Below are positions 49,959 to 58,170 of a DNA stretch of 64,000 bases, piece by piece. Source of the DNA: Poindextera sp041691315 (lineage in GTDB: Bacteria > Pseudomonadota > Alphaproteobacteria > Caulobacterales > Caulobacteraceae); NCBI GenBank assembly GCA_041691315.1, contig JBEPUW010000017.1:11641-75640 (forward strand), read 5' to 3'. Each line of letters begins with the position of its first letter. The first letter of the stretch is position 1. The translations under genes were made by a program, and so were the position numbers. Under the pieces are notes generated by a model, which was given only the letters and a program-made list of their open reading frames with translations, did no database searches and was not told the origin of the DNA.

Positions 49959-50750
49959 ATGGCCGACGCCGCCGGCGAGGTCTTCGACCAGCGCATGGCG
50001 CAATGGCGCGCCTATCGCGCCACGCCCTGGAGCCGGCTCCGCTTCGCCATCGTCGCCCATACGCTGAGCGCCACGATCGCGCGGCTGGGCGGCGGCGCCT
50101 GGCGCGTCCTCGACGTCGGCGGCGGCGATGGCGGCGACGCCCTGCCGCTGGCGGTGGCGGGTCATAGCGTCACCGTGCTCGATCCGTCCGCGCCGATGCT
50201 GGAGAAGCTGGGGGCGGACGCCGCCGAGGTGGGAGTCGCCGATCGGGTCGGGGGCCTCCAGGGTGAGATCGCCGCGGTCGAGACTCTGGACCTGCGGGAT
50301 TTCGACCTCGTCCTCTGCCACTTCGCCCTGCAGTACCTCGACGACCTGGATGGACCGCTCGTCCAATTGCTCGGCGCGGTCAGGCCCGGCGGTTACATCT
50401 CGCTGATCGCGCCGAACCGGCCGGGCGAGGTGCTGGCCAAGGCGGCGCGCGGCGCCGATCCGGCCGCCGCCTTCGCGCTCCTGGACGCCGAGACCAACCG
50501 CACCCAGACCTTCGATCAGACGGTTCGCCGCATCGACGCCGAGACCGCCATCGACGCCCTGCAATGCGCCGGCGCAGCGCCCATCGCCCGCTTCGGCGGC
50601 CGCAACATCAACGACCTGCTGCCGGACTCAGCGCCGAAGGCCGAGCCCGCCTTCTTCGCCGACCTGCTGCGCCTGGAGCTCGCCGTCTGCGACCGCGAAC
50701 CCTATCTGCGCACGGGAATGTTCTGGCAGGTCGTGGGGCGGAAAATCTGA
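49959..50750 (+). CDS. SAM-dependent methyltransferase, CmoM/SmtA-like
   Basis: 263 residues. WRVLDVGGGDGGDALPLAVAG is the SAM-binding glycine loop, TVLDPSAPML motif II and LVLCHFALQYLDDLDGPL motif IV, GGYISLIAPN motif V/VI. N-terminal FDQRMAQWRAYRATPWSRLR and C-terminal CDREPYLRTGMFWQVV resemble CmoM, which methylates carboxymethoxyuridine in tRNA; the match is from pattern and is not firm. Its stop nearly abuts palindrome B. Confidence 0.75.
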   Translation: MADAAGEVFDQRMAQWRAYRATPWSRLRFAIVAHTLSATIARLGGGAWRVLDVGGGDGGDALPLAVAGHSVTVLDPSAPMLEKLGADAAEVGVADRVGGLQGEIAAVETLDLRDFDLVLCHFALQYLDDLDGPLVQLLGAVRPGGYISLIAPNRPGEVLAKAARGADPAAAFALLDAETNRTQTFDQTVRRIDAETAIDALQCAGAAPIARFGGRNINDLLPDSAPKAEPAFFADLLRLELAVCDREPYLRTGMFWQVVGRKI

Positions 50751-50751
50751 T

Positions 50752-50900
50752 CCTTCTCCCCCTTGCGGGAGAAGGTGGCGGCGAAGCCGACGGATGAGGG
50801 GTCGCTCGGAGGTTCCGGGTAGCGGCGGGACTTGCCGGATAGGGTCATCAACCCCTCATCCGACCCCTTCGGGGCCACCTTCTCCCGCAAGGGGAGAAGG
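50752..50900. repeat. Large composite palindrome B
   Basis: Left arm 50752-50802 begins CCTTCTCCCCCTTGCGGGAG and ends GGATGAGGGG; right arm 50850-50900 mirrors it (ACCCCTCATCCGACCCC to GGGGAGAAGG). Each arm contains a further small hairpin, for example CCCCTTCGGGG. It lies between the convergent methyltransferase and RatA-like genes, and the RatA-like coding sequence ends inside the right arm. It is the same family as the repeat at 62383-62586. Confidence 0.92.
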
Positions 50901-51347
50901 GTTCTTCCCGTACAACGCCTCCGCCCGATCTTCGAAACAGCCGATCAGCCGCTCGACAGCGCGACCGAGATTGGCCGCCAGCAGCGCTTCCAGCAGTCGC
51001 GACTTGAATTCGAAGTCGATGCTGAAGTCCACCAGGGTTCCAGAGGGATGGGCTGAGAACCGCCAGCGGTTGTCTAGCCTGCGGAAAGGCCCACGGATCA
51101 GGCTGACGGCGATCTCGCGCGTGTTGGCGTCGCGCCGCACCCGGGTGGAGAACCGCTCGGTCAGGAACGCGAACCCGACGCTGGCCTCGGCGTCGACGCT
51201 GTCGATCCCCTCCGCCTCCTCCCGCGGGTTCCACACCCGCATGCTGGTGATCCACGGCACGAACAGCGGATAGGCCTGCACATCGCCGACCAGGACGAAC
51301 AACTGATCGGGCGTGTAGGGCAGCTCTCGCGTGAGGTGGTGACGCAC
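50856..51347 (-). CDS. RatA/COQ10-like START-domain protein
   Basis: 163 residues from GTG 51347. ELPYTPDQLFVLVGDVQAYP, FVPWITSMRVWN and GPFRRLDNRWRF match the RatA/COQ10 polyketide cyclase-like fold; SAHPSGTLVDFSIDFEFKSR then LLEALLAANLGRAVERLIGCFE is the C-terminal helix. The family binds coenzyme Q in the respiratory chain; the ribosome-targeting toxin role was proposed for RatA. The last 15 residues (NPSPLAGEGGPEGVG) are encoded by palindrome B and stop inside it, so the natural end was probably near YGK. Confidence 0.85.
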   Translation of the reverse strand: MRHHLTRELPYTPDQLFVLVGDVQAYPLFVPWITSMRVWNPREEAEGIDSVDAEASVGFAFLTERFSTRVRRDANTREIAVSLIRGPFRRLDNRWRFSAHPSGTLVDFSIDFEFKSRLLEALLAANLGRAVERLIGCFEDRAEALYGKNPSPLAGEGGPEGVG

Positions 51348-51360
51348 CGTCCCTACCCCT

Positions 51361-51555
51361 GCTCATCCCCGCGACTGCGAAGCAGAGGCGCGCAGCAGTC
51401 AAGGCGGGGACCCAGGTTTTTTACCGCCAAGGACGCCAAGTTCGCCAGGATGAGCGCTCTCCTTGGCGTCCTTGGCGAACTTGGCGGTCGCTCTTTCGAG
51501 CCCTGCGGGCTTTCAAACAAAAACGCCTGGTTTCCCGCTTTCGCGGGGACGAGCG
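51361..51555. repeat. Composite inverted repeat C2
   Basis: Outer arms: CTCATCCCCGCGACTGCG (51363-51380) with CGCTTTCGCGGGGACGAG (51536-51553), and CCAGGTTTTTTACCGCC (51412-51428) with GGCGGT and AAAAACGCCTGG on the right (51484-51489, 51519-51530). Inside, three 9-base steps of the type NNCGCCAAG (51423-51450) face a mirrored series CTTGGCGNN (51472-51488). It fills most of the 241-base gap between the RatA-like gene and lipA. Confidence 0.8.
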
Positions 51556-51588
51556 GGTAATATAACCGGCGGGGCTGCGCCAATTGGA

Positions 51589-52536
51589 CTAGGCGCGGCT
51601 GGCCGCATCGCGCGCGGCCCTGAGTTTGGCGAAGTCCTCGCCGGCGTGGTGGGACGAGCGGGTCAGCGGGCTGGCCGAGACCATCAGGAAGCCCTTGGCG
51701 CGCGCGATCGCCTCATAGCCGGCGAATTCCTCCGGCTCGACGAAGCGCTCGACCGCGGCGTGGCGGCGGCTGGGCTGCAGGTACTGGCCGATGGTCAGGA
51801 AATCGACGCCGGCGACGCGCATGTCGTCCATCACTTGCATCACTTCGGTCTTGGCCTCGCCCAGCCCAACCATCAGACCGGACTTGGTGAACATCGAGGG
51901 GTCGCGGGTCTTCACCCGCTCAAGCAGGCGCAGCGATTGATAGTAGCGCGCGCCGGGCCGGATCTGGAGATAGAGCCGCGGCACGGTCTCCAGATTGTGG
52001 TTGAACACGTCAGGCCTGGCCTCGATCACCAGATCGGCCGCCTCGCGTTTGCGCAGGAAGTCGGGGGTCAGGACCTCGATGGTGGTGGCGGGCGCCGCCG
52101 CGCGGATGGCGCGGATCACCGCCGCGAAGTGCGCCGCGCCGCCGTCGGCCAGGTCGTCGCGGTCGACGGAAGTGATGACCACGTGGTTCAACCCCATCTG
52201 GCTGACCGCACGGGCGACGCGTTCGGGCTCGGACGCATCGAGCGGACCTGGCAGGCCGGTGGCGACATTGCAGAAGGCGCAGGCGCGCGTGCAGACCTCG
52301 CCCATGATCATCATGGTGGCGTGGCCGATCGACCAGCACTCGCCGATGTTCGGGCAGCCGGCCTCCTCGCAGACGGTGACCAGGCCGTTTTCCTTGACGA
52401 TGGCGCGGGTGGCGACATAGCCGGCCGAGCCCGGCGCGCGCACGCGCAGCCAGGGCGGCTTGCGCAACAGCGGCGTCTCCGGCCGCTCGCGCTTTTCCGG
52501 ATGCCGGTGGCTACGTGAATCGATGACCGTGGTCAT
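51589..52536 (-). CDS. lipA: Lipoyl synthase
   Basis: 315 residues from ATG 52536. CEEAGCPNIGECW gives the auxiliary iron-sulfur Cys triad, CTRACAFCNV the radical-SAM CxxxCxxC, and a conserved C-terminal RSSHHAGE with the Ser that ligates the auxiliary cluster. It inserts two sulfurs into octanoylated E2 and H proteins; PdhC is its substrate, encoded at 61480-62853. Start chosen at MTTVIDSR. Confidence 0.97.
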   Translation of the reverse strand: MTTVIDSRSHRHPEKRERPETPLLRKPPWLRVRAPGSAGYVATRAIVKENGLVTVCEEAGCPNIGECWSIGHATMMIMGEVCTRACAFCNVATGLPGPLDASEPERVARAVSQMGLNHVVITSVDRDDLADGGAAHFAAVIRAIRAAAPATTIEVLTPDFLRKREAADLVIEARPDVFNHNLETVPRLYLQIRPGARYYQSLRLLERVKTRDPSMFTKSGLMVGLGEAKTEVMQVMDDMRVAGVDFLTIGQYLQPSRRHAAVERFVEPEEFAGYEAIARAKGFLMVSASPLTRSSHHAGEDFAKLRAARDAASRA

Positions 52537-52594
52537 GGATGCTAGATCGGCCTTTGCAGGGCCGCGATCAAGCGCGGGGGCGCAACACGCGCGT

Positions 52595-53170
52595 CTAGTC
52601 GTCGCGACCGCGGGCGCGCCGAAGATCGTCAAGTGAGGTTGGACCGTCGAGATGACCCGTTCGGCGGCGCGCCTCATCAAGACGAGCCAAAGCCTCCGCC
52701 CTCGGCAGACCCACAGAGCCAGCGAGCGCGCCGCGAGCATCTTCCTCAACGAGACCCGCCAGGGCGTCGAACATGTCCATCCAGCCCTGCTCGACCGGCT
52801 CCCGAGCCTCCGGGGCGAGCTTGTCCTGGGACAGGGTGAGGATGCAGCCGTCGCCGTCCGAAACGATCTCGACGGTGACGGTGCACGACAGCGGCGAGAA
52901 CTGCGGCATGCCGAAGGTGAAGACCAGCCGGCGCGGCCGGTCGATCTCCACATATTCGCCAAGGGCGGTGTAGTCGACGCCGTCGCGGCGGTCGATGATC
53001 GTCCACTTGCCGCCTACGCGGACGTCCAGCTCGGTGGAATGGCGCTCGCTGGTTTGACTGGTGAACAGCCAGCGTCTGGCGCGGCCCGGATCAATCCAGG
53101 CGTCGAACACGCGTTCGGGCGCGGCGTTGAAGCGGCGGGTGAGGCGCAGGGTTTCCAGGATCTCGGTCAT
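52595..53170 (-). CDS. SRPBCC (AHSA1-like) domain protein
   Basis: 191 residues. LRLTRRFNAAPERVFDAWID then ARRWLFTSQ and KWTIIDRRDGVDYTALGEYV are the AHSA1/START blocks, ending GWMDMFDALAGLVEED. This fold makes a hydrophobic ligand pocket. It overlaps an ArsR-type regulator gene by ATGA in a pairing very common in bacteria. The C-terminal 50 residues (from GALAGSVGLPRAEALARLDE on) extend the usual domain. Confidence 0.85.
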   Translation of the reverse strand: MTEILETLRLTRRFNAAPERVFDAWIDPGRARRWLFTSQTSERHSTELDVRVGGKWTIIDRRDGVDYTALGEYVEIDRPRRLVFTFGMPQFSPLSCTVTVEIVSDGDGCILTLSQDKLAPEAREPVEQGWMDMFDALAGLVEEDARGALAGSVGLPRAEALARLDEARRRTGHLDGPTSLDDLRRARGRDD

Positions 53171-53526
53171 GGGGTGTCTCCCTTGAGGTCGCGGGCGGCG
53201 GCCTGGTCCTCCTCGCGGAGCAGGGCCTCCAGTCCGTCCAGTTGCTCGTTCCAGAAGCCCTCGAAGTCACGCAGCCATTGGTCGGCGGTCGCCAGCGGTC
53301 GGGCTTCGATACGGCAGAAATGCTCGCGCCCGCGCACGCGGCGCCGAACCAGCCCGGCGACCTCCAGCACCTTCACGTGCTTGGAGGCGGCGGCGAACGA
53401 CATGGCGAAGGGCTGGGCCAATTGGCCGATATTGCGCTCTCCGCCCGCCAGGCTGCGCAGCATGGCGCGCCGGGTGGGATCGGCCAGGGCATGGAACACG
53501 CCATCAAGGGGGCTTAGCTCAACCAT
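53167..53526 (-). CDS. ArsR-family transcriptional regulator
   Basis: 119 residues from ATG 53526. LDGVFHALADPTRRAMLRSL and QPFAMSFAAASKHVKVLEVA, then GLVRRRVRGREHFCRIEA form the winged helix with recognition helix SFAAASKHVKVLE. No metal-binding Cys pair is present, so a non-metal ligand or none is likely. The start at 53526 assumes a leaderless transcript from the promoter just upstream; ATG 53538 is an alternative. It overlaps the SRPBCC gene. Confidence 0.88.
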   Translation of the reverse strand: MVELSPLDGVFHALADPTRRAMLRSLAGGERNIGQLAQPFAMSFAAASKHVKVLEVAGLVRRRVRGREHFCRIEARPLATADQWLRDFEGFWNEQLDGLEALLREEDQAAARDLKGDTP

Positions 53527-53574
53527 GTAGTTGAACATATGGGCGCGCGACCGGACGGTCAACCATTCAGTTGA
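53519..53574 (-). promoter_or_regulatory. ArsR promoter with twin operators
   Basis: Two inverted repeats, TCAAC-N6-GTTGA, sit at 53519-53534 and 53559-53574, 40 bases apart, inside a 17-base direct repeat (15 of 17 equal). On the minus strand TTGACC (53557-53562), a 17-base spacer, then TATGTT (53534-53539) make a good promoter; one operator overlaps the -35 and the other the start region. Confidence 0.6.
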
Positions 53575-53704
53575 ACAAGCCGACGGCTTGACAGTCGCCG
53601 CGAGCCTGGATCACCCTTGTCGTCGCTGCTGTAGGGCGCACCGGCTTGGACGCCGAATGGGCGATGCCCGCCTACATCATCTTCCAACCCATCAGGCGCG
53701 CCCC

Positions 53705-54364
53705 ATGAGCAACATCGAAAATCTCAAGAAACAGGCCAAGCAGATTCTGCGCTGGCACCGCGAAGGTCGCTGGACCGTCGCAACCGACATCCGCAACGCC
53801 CTGCCCGAATTTCAGGGCCTGACCGACCGCGAAGTGTTCGAACGCGACTTCAAACTGACCGACGCCCAGACCCTGCTGGCCAGGCGACACGGCTATGAGA
53901 CCTGGCAGGCGCTGAGCGCCGGGTTGGCGGCCAAGGCGGCCGAACCCGCGCCGGCCGCCGAGGCGACGACGCGGGTCGAATACGCCCTGCCCTTCGTCTT
54001 CGTCAGCGATATGCCTAGAGCCCTGGCCTTCTACGGCGAGCGCCTGGGATTTCAGACCGAGTTCGCCTATGGCGAGCCGCCCTACTACGCCCAGGTGATC
54101 CGCGACGGCGTGCGGCTGGCGCTGAAACACGCCGACGCGCCGTTGTTCGAGGCGCTGAAGCCGTTCCGGAGCGACGAGATGCTGTCCGCGTCGATCGCTC
54201 TGGACCGCGCCAAGCCGCTCTATCTCGAATTCGAAGCCGGCGGCGTGCGCTTCAATCAGCCGCTTCGGCGGGAGAGCTGGGGCGCCTGGTCCTTCATCGT
54301 CGAGGACCCTGACGGCAATCTGATCGCCTTCGGCGGCCGCGGCGAGCACCTGGACGCTGACTAG
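53705..54364 (+). CDS. VOC-family protein with N-terminal helical domain
   Basis: 219 residues. The first 70 (ENLKKQAKQILRWHREGRWT, TDAQTLLARRHGYETWQALS) form a helical, ankyrin-like module often found in front of glyoxalase-like proteins. The rest is a VOC domain: ALPFVFVSDMPRALAFYGER, LGFQTEFAYGEPPYYAQVIR, RLALKHADAP, WSFIVEDPDGNLIAFGG. Likely binds metal and a small substrate, perhaps a bleomycin- or antibiotic-like compound; unproven. Confidence 0.82.
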   Translation: MSNIENLKKQAKQILRWHREGRWTVATDIRNALPEFQGLTDREVFERDFKLTDAQTLLARRHGYETWQALSAGLAAKAAEPAPAAEATTRVEYALPFVFVSDMPRALAFYGERLGFQTEFAYGEPPYYAQVIRDGVRLALKHADAPLFEALKPFRSDEMLSASIALDRAKPLYLEFEAGGVRFNQPLRRESWGAWSFIVEDPDGNLIAFGGRGEHLDAD

Positions 54365-54429
54365 GGACCCTACCTGCCGACATGGCCCGAGGCTTGACCA
54401 TTGGCCGTGCTTCAGGCGATGCGGGGCCG

Positions 54430-54945
54430 ATGCGGCGCATCGTCATCCTCGGCAATGCCGGCAGCGGCAAGTCGACCCTGGCGCGGCGCCTGGGCGAACG
54501 CTTGCGGCTGCCTGTCGTACATCTGGACGTGCTGTTCTGGGAGCCGGGCTGGACCGAGCCGGACAACGAGGCCTTCCGCACCCGGGTCAGGGCGGCCATC
54601 GCCGGCGACGACTGGATCAGCGAGGGCAACTATCTCAGCCGCACCTTCGATCTGCGCCTGCCGCGCGCCGAGCTGGTCATCTGGATGGACACCCCGCGCC
54701 TGACCTGCGTTCGGCGGGTTCTCGTGCGCGGCGCGCTGGCCAGGCCGAGGGCCGACCTGGCCGCCGGCTGCGAGGAAGGCCTGTTCGACAAGGATTTCCT
54801 GCCGTTCCTCGCCTATACTTGGAACTACGATCGCAAGAGCCGCCCGCGCCTGGAGGCGGCGCGCCAGGCCATGGCCCCGGACGTGCCGGTGGTTCATCTG
54901 CGCGGCAGGCGTCAGATCGACGCCTTCCTGGCCTCACTCAGCTGA
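54430..54945 (+). CDS. P-loop adenylate-kinase-like protein
   Basis: 171 residues. MRRIVILGNAGSGKSTLARR has the Walker A, LPVVHLDVLFWEPGW the acidic site after the second strand, and WISEGNYLSRTFDLRLPRAE the WxxxGNY block of the FlaR/DNA-topology-modulation family. R-rich helices (RRVLVRGALARPR) form the lid. The substrate is uncertain. An ATG at 54382 is also possible. It overlaps the convergent GNAT gene by 8 bases. Confidence 0.8.
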   Translation: MRRIVILGNAGSGKSTLARRLGERLRLPVVHLDVLFWEPGWTEPDNEAFRTRVRAAIAGDDWISEGNYLSRTFDLRLPRAELVIWMDTPRLTCVRRVLVRGALARPRADLAAGCEEGLFDKDFLPFLAYTWNYDRKSRPRLEAARQAMAPDVPVVHLRGRRQIDAFLASLS

Positions 54946-55450
54946 CCGGCCGGCGCATGGCGCAGCGCCTGGGCAGGCCCCAGGCCGCCTCCTGCCGCAG
55001 CAGGCCGGCCAGCCGTTCGTCCAGGTCGTGGCCCTCGACGATGCCAAAGCCGTTGCGGGCATAGAAGGGCGCGTTCCAGGCCACGTCGCGGAAGGTGGTC
55101 AGGGTGACGGCGGCGAGACCGGCGGCGCGCGCGTGGTCGAACGCCGCGCCAAGCAGGCGCGCGCCGATCCCGCGCTGCTGGAAGTCGCCGCGCACGGCCG
55201 CCTCCCAGATTTGCAGCTCGGCGCCGATGGCCTCGGCGTTGAGGAAGCCTATGACCCCCGCCGCAGCGTCTTCCGCGACCCAGACCGTGCCGGTGGCGAT
55301 GCGCGGCAGGTGCTCATCGGCCGACATGACATTATCGCTGGCGATCCAGGCGAGGTCGGGGATGGCGAAGAAGCTCTTGCCGGCATCCCGCTCGATATCG
55401 GGCAGTCCCCGCGCGTCCGCGGGCTCAGCCAGACGGATGGTGATGGTCAT
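54938..55450 (-). CDS. GNAT-family N-acetyltransferase
   Basis: 170 residues from ATG 55450. IRLAEPADARGLPDIERDAG is the first GNAT strand-helix, AAVRGDFQQRGIGARLLGAA the acetyl-CoA pyrophosphate loop (QxxGxG type) and VTLTTFRDVAWNAPFYARNG FG in outline the C-terminal strand. The substrate is unknown; the TTFRDVAWNAPFY segment is typical of a large family of uncharacterised GNATs. It overlaps the P-loop gene by 8 bases. Confidence 0.85.
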   Translation of the reverse strand: MTITIRLAEPADARGLPDIERDAGKSFFAIPDLAWIASDNVMSADEHLPRIATGTVWVAEDAAAGVIGFLNAEAIGAELQIWEAAVRGDFQQRGIGARLLGAAFDHARAAGLAAVTLTTFRDVAWNAPFYARNGFGIVEGHDLDERLAGLLRQEAAWGLPRRCAMRRPVS

Positions 55451-55548
55451 TCGACAGGTCCGATGTCGGGTCCGGCCGGCTTGTCGCACAGGCGCGCGCG
55501 AAAGCAACGGCTTGCGGCCAAGCTTCCCGCCCGCGATGACTGGCGGCC

Positions 55549-56505
55549 ATGCTTCGCCGCGCCGCCGCTCTTGGTCTGATGCTGTTGCTCGCCGCTTGCG
55601 GACGGAGCGGGGAACGCGACCCGTTCACCGACAGCCGCCTGCCGCCTGGTCTGGCCCAGAGCGGCTGGCCGCCGCCGGGCTGGACCTGGGGGCTGATCCA
55701 GGTCCGCAACGACCCGCCGCAGCGTTATGGGGTCGCGCCGGCCACCGATATCACCCGCGCTCAGGTGCTGATGCTGCCCGGCTACGGCGGCGTGGCCGAG
55801 GAGGACTTCGCCGCCGCGAGCGATTTCGCCGGCCAGGGCTACGTGGTCTGGGTGCTGGAGGGCCAGGGCCAGGGCGGGTCGGGCCGGTTCGTGACGCCTC
55901 GCGATCTCGGCTATGTGCGCGGCTTCGACGGCGACGTCGGCTCGATCCGGCAGATGGTCGCCGCCGCCATCGCGCCGACGCCGGCCGAGCCGCTGGTGGC
56001 GATCGCCGACGGGACAGCCGCGCCGGAGGCGCTGCGGGGGGCGCAGGAGGGGCTGCCGGGCGTCTCGGCCCTCATCCTGACCGATCCACGCTTCTGGCCG
56101 GAGGGAGCGCCGGTCGACCCTGGCAAGGCGCGCTGGATGAAGCGGCTAGGCTTCGGCGCCGCGCGTGCGCCGGGCCAGGCGCCCTGGCGGCGCGATGACC
56201 CGCAAACCGTGCGCCACGACTGGCAGACCGCCAATCCAGACCTGCGCATGGGCGGGCCGAGCTACGGCTGGATCGCCAGCTTCAACGACCTGCTCGCCCA
56301 GCTGCAGCCCGGCGACTGGCGGCGCGTCACCCTGCCCGTCCTGATCCTCCAGACCGGCAAGCCCGATCCGGCCGCCGAGCGGTTCTGTCGCCTGATGCCC
56401 CACTGCCGCATCCAGCCTGTAACCGACCTGCACGCCGCCGAGGTCGCCGCGATCGAGGCCCAGCTCCCAGCGACCTCTCTTTCCAATCCAAGGCCCGGGC
56501 GATAG
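55549..56505 (+). CDS. Lipoprotein with degenerate alpha/beta-hydrolase fold
   Basis: 318 residues. MLRRAAALGLMLLLAACG is a lipoprotein signal with lipobox LAAC. The mature part follows an alpha/beta-hydrolase (lysophospholipase-like) layout: VLMLPGYGGVAEEDFAAASD (oxyanion region), FAGQGYVVWVLEGQGQGGSG, and LPVLILQTGKPD near the acid position. Where GxSxG is expected the text is VAIADGTAAPE, so the nucleophile Ser is missing. I infer a non-catalytic or altered enzyme in the envelope. It is followed by an acyl-activating enzyme. Confidence 0.65.
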   Translation: MLRRAAALGLMLLLAACGRSGERDPFTDSRLPPGLAQSGWPPPGWTWGLIQVRNDPPQRYGVAPATDITRAQVLMLPGYGGVAEEDFAAASDFAGQGYVVWVLEGQGQGGSGRFVTPRDLGYVRGFDGDVGSIRQMVAAAIAPTPAEPLVAIADGTAAPEALRGAQEGLPGVSALILTDPRFWPEGAPVDPGKARWMKRLGFGAARAPGQAPWRRDDPQTVRHDWQTANPDLRMGGPSYGWIASFNDLLAQLQPGDWRRVTLPVLILQTGKPDPAAERFCRLMPHCRIQPVTDLHAAEVAAIEAQLPATSLSNPRPGR

Positions 56506-56547
56506 CGTAAAAGGCAGCGAAGCCCGCCAAGGGCATGGGAGGAGAGC

Positions 56548-58101
56548 ATGGCGCGGGCCTATGACCCGCTGGCCGGCGACCGGGCGATATTCGACGCCCT
56601 GATCGACGCCCGCGACAAATACGGCGCGAAAAAGCCGATCCTGGAGGACCAGGAGCGCAATCCGCTGAGCTATACCGACCTGATCCGCGCCGCCTTCGCG
56701 CTCGGCCGCAAGATCGCCGGCATGACCGAAAAGGGCGAGCGCGTCGCGGTGCTGCTGCCCTCCAGCGTCGGCGTGGTGGTGACCTTTTTCGCCCTGCACG
56801 CCTTTGGCCGCGTGCCGGTGATGCTCAACTTCACCGCCGGCATCCGCAACCTGCGCGCCGCCTGCAAGGTGGCCGGGGTCAAGCGCATCCTCACCGCCCA
56901 TCGCTTCGTCGACCAGGGCAAGCTGGACGACCTGATCGATGCCTTGGACGACGAATACCAGGTCACCTATCTGGAGGATGTCCGCGAGAGCCTGAACGTC
57001 GCCGACAAGGCCTTCGCCGCCCTCGCCGGCGCCTTGCCGAGGCTTTTCCGCGCCCACGCGCGGCATGAAGACCCAGGCGTGATCCTGTTCACCTCCGGCA
57101 GCTTCGGCGCGCCGCGCGGCGTGGTGCTGAGCCAGGGCAACCTGATCGCCAACGTGGTGCAGATCTCCACCCATATCGAGCTCGATCCGGCCTGGGTGAT
57201 GTTCAATCCGCTGCCCACCTTCCACTGTTTCGGCCTGACCGGCGGCGCGCTGCTGCCGATCATGACCGGCATGAAGGCGTTCCAGTACCCCTCGCCCCTG
57301 CACGTGAAGCAGATCCCGCCGCTGATCCACGACAGCGGCGCGGTCATTTTGCTGGCCACCGACACCTTCGTGAACCAGTACGCCCGCTCGGCCGATGCTG
57401 GCGAGCTGTCGGGCTTGAAGTTCGTGGTCTGCGGCGCCGAGCGGGTGAATACCGAGACCCACAACCTGGTCACCACCCGGTTCGGCGACATCCCGCTCCT
57501 GGAAGGCTACGGCGCCACCGAAGCCGCGCCGGTGATCGCGGTGAACCGGCCGGACCGCAACAAGCGCGGCACGGTTGGCGACCTGGTCCCGGGCATCGAG
57601 GTCCGCATCGACCCCGTGCCTGGCATCACCGAGGGCGGCCAGCTCTTCGTGCGCGGTCCGAACATCATGAGCGGCTATCTCGACGAGGGCGGCGTGCTGA
57701 CCCCGCCGGTGGACGGCTGGCACGACACCGGCGACATCGTCACCCTCGACGAGGAAGGCTTCATCACCATCAAGGGCCGGGTGAAGCGCTTCGCCAAGAT
57801 CGCCGGCGAGATGGTCTCGCTGGCCGCGGTCGAGGCTCTGGCCGCCGGCGTCTGGCCGGGCGCGCGGCACGCGGTGATCGCCATGCCCGACGCGCGCAAG
57901 GGCGAGAAGCTGGTGCTCGTCACCGACCGCCTCGACGCCCAGGTCGGCGCGCTGAGCGCTCACGCGCGTGAGATCGGCGTTCCCGAGCTGATCGTCCCCA
58001 GCCGCATCGTCCGCGTCCCCGAAGTGCCCCTGCTCGGCACCGGCAAGACCGACTACGTCGCCATCCAGCGCATGGCTGAGAGCGAAGCGCGGGCGGCGTA
58101 G
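56548..58101 (+). CDS. AMP-forming acyl-activating enzyme, Aas-like
   Basis: 517 residues. The P-loop is ILFTSGSFGAPRGVVLS, a variant of the TSGSEGxPKG motif, and LEGYGATEAAPVIAVN, then WHDTGDIVTLDEEGFITIKG and GRVKRFAKIAGEMVSLAAVE complete motifs of the ANL family. The C-terminal Lys is at GTGKTDY. It resembles the acyl-ACP synthetase half of Aas, which re-activates fatty acids for phospholipid repair; the lipoprotein before it may be a partner. GGAGGAG precedes ATG 56548. Confidence 0.86.
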   Translation: MARAYDPLAGDRAIFDALIDARDKYGAKKPILEDQERNPLSYTDLIRAAFALGRKIAGMTEKGERVAVLLPSSVGVVVTFFALHAFGRVPVMLNFTAGIRNLRAACKVAGVKRILTAHRFVDQGKLDDLIDALDDEYQVTYLEDVRESLNVADKAFAALAGALPRLFRAHARHEDPGVILFTSGSFGAPRGVVLSQGNLIANVVQISTHIELDPAWVMFNPLPTFHCFGLTGGALLPIMTGMKAFQYPSPLHVKQIPPLIHDSGAVILLATDTFVNQYARSADAGELSGLKFVVCGAERVNTETHNLVTTRFGDIPLLEGYGATEAAPVIAVNRPDRNKRGTVGDLVPGIEVRIDPVPGITEGGQLFVRGPNIMSGYLDEGGVLTPPVDGWHDTGDIVTLDEEGFITIKGRVKRFAKIAGEMVSLAAVEALAAGVWPGARHAVIAMPDARKGEKLVLVTDRLDAQVGALSAHAREIGVPELIVPSRIVRVPEVPLLGTGKTDYVAIQRMAESEARAA

Positions 58102-58170
58102 TCTCCGCTCACCGTTTTCCGGGAATAAACGGCGTCCATCGAACGTCCAATCCTGTTAGAGGGGACGAAC

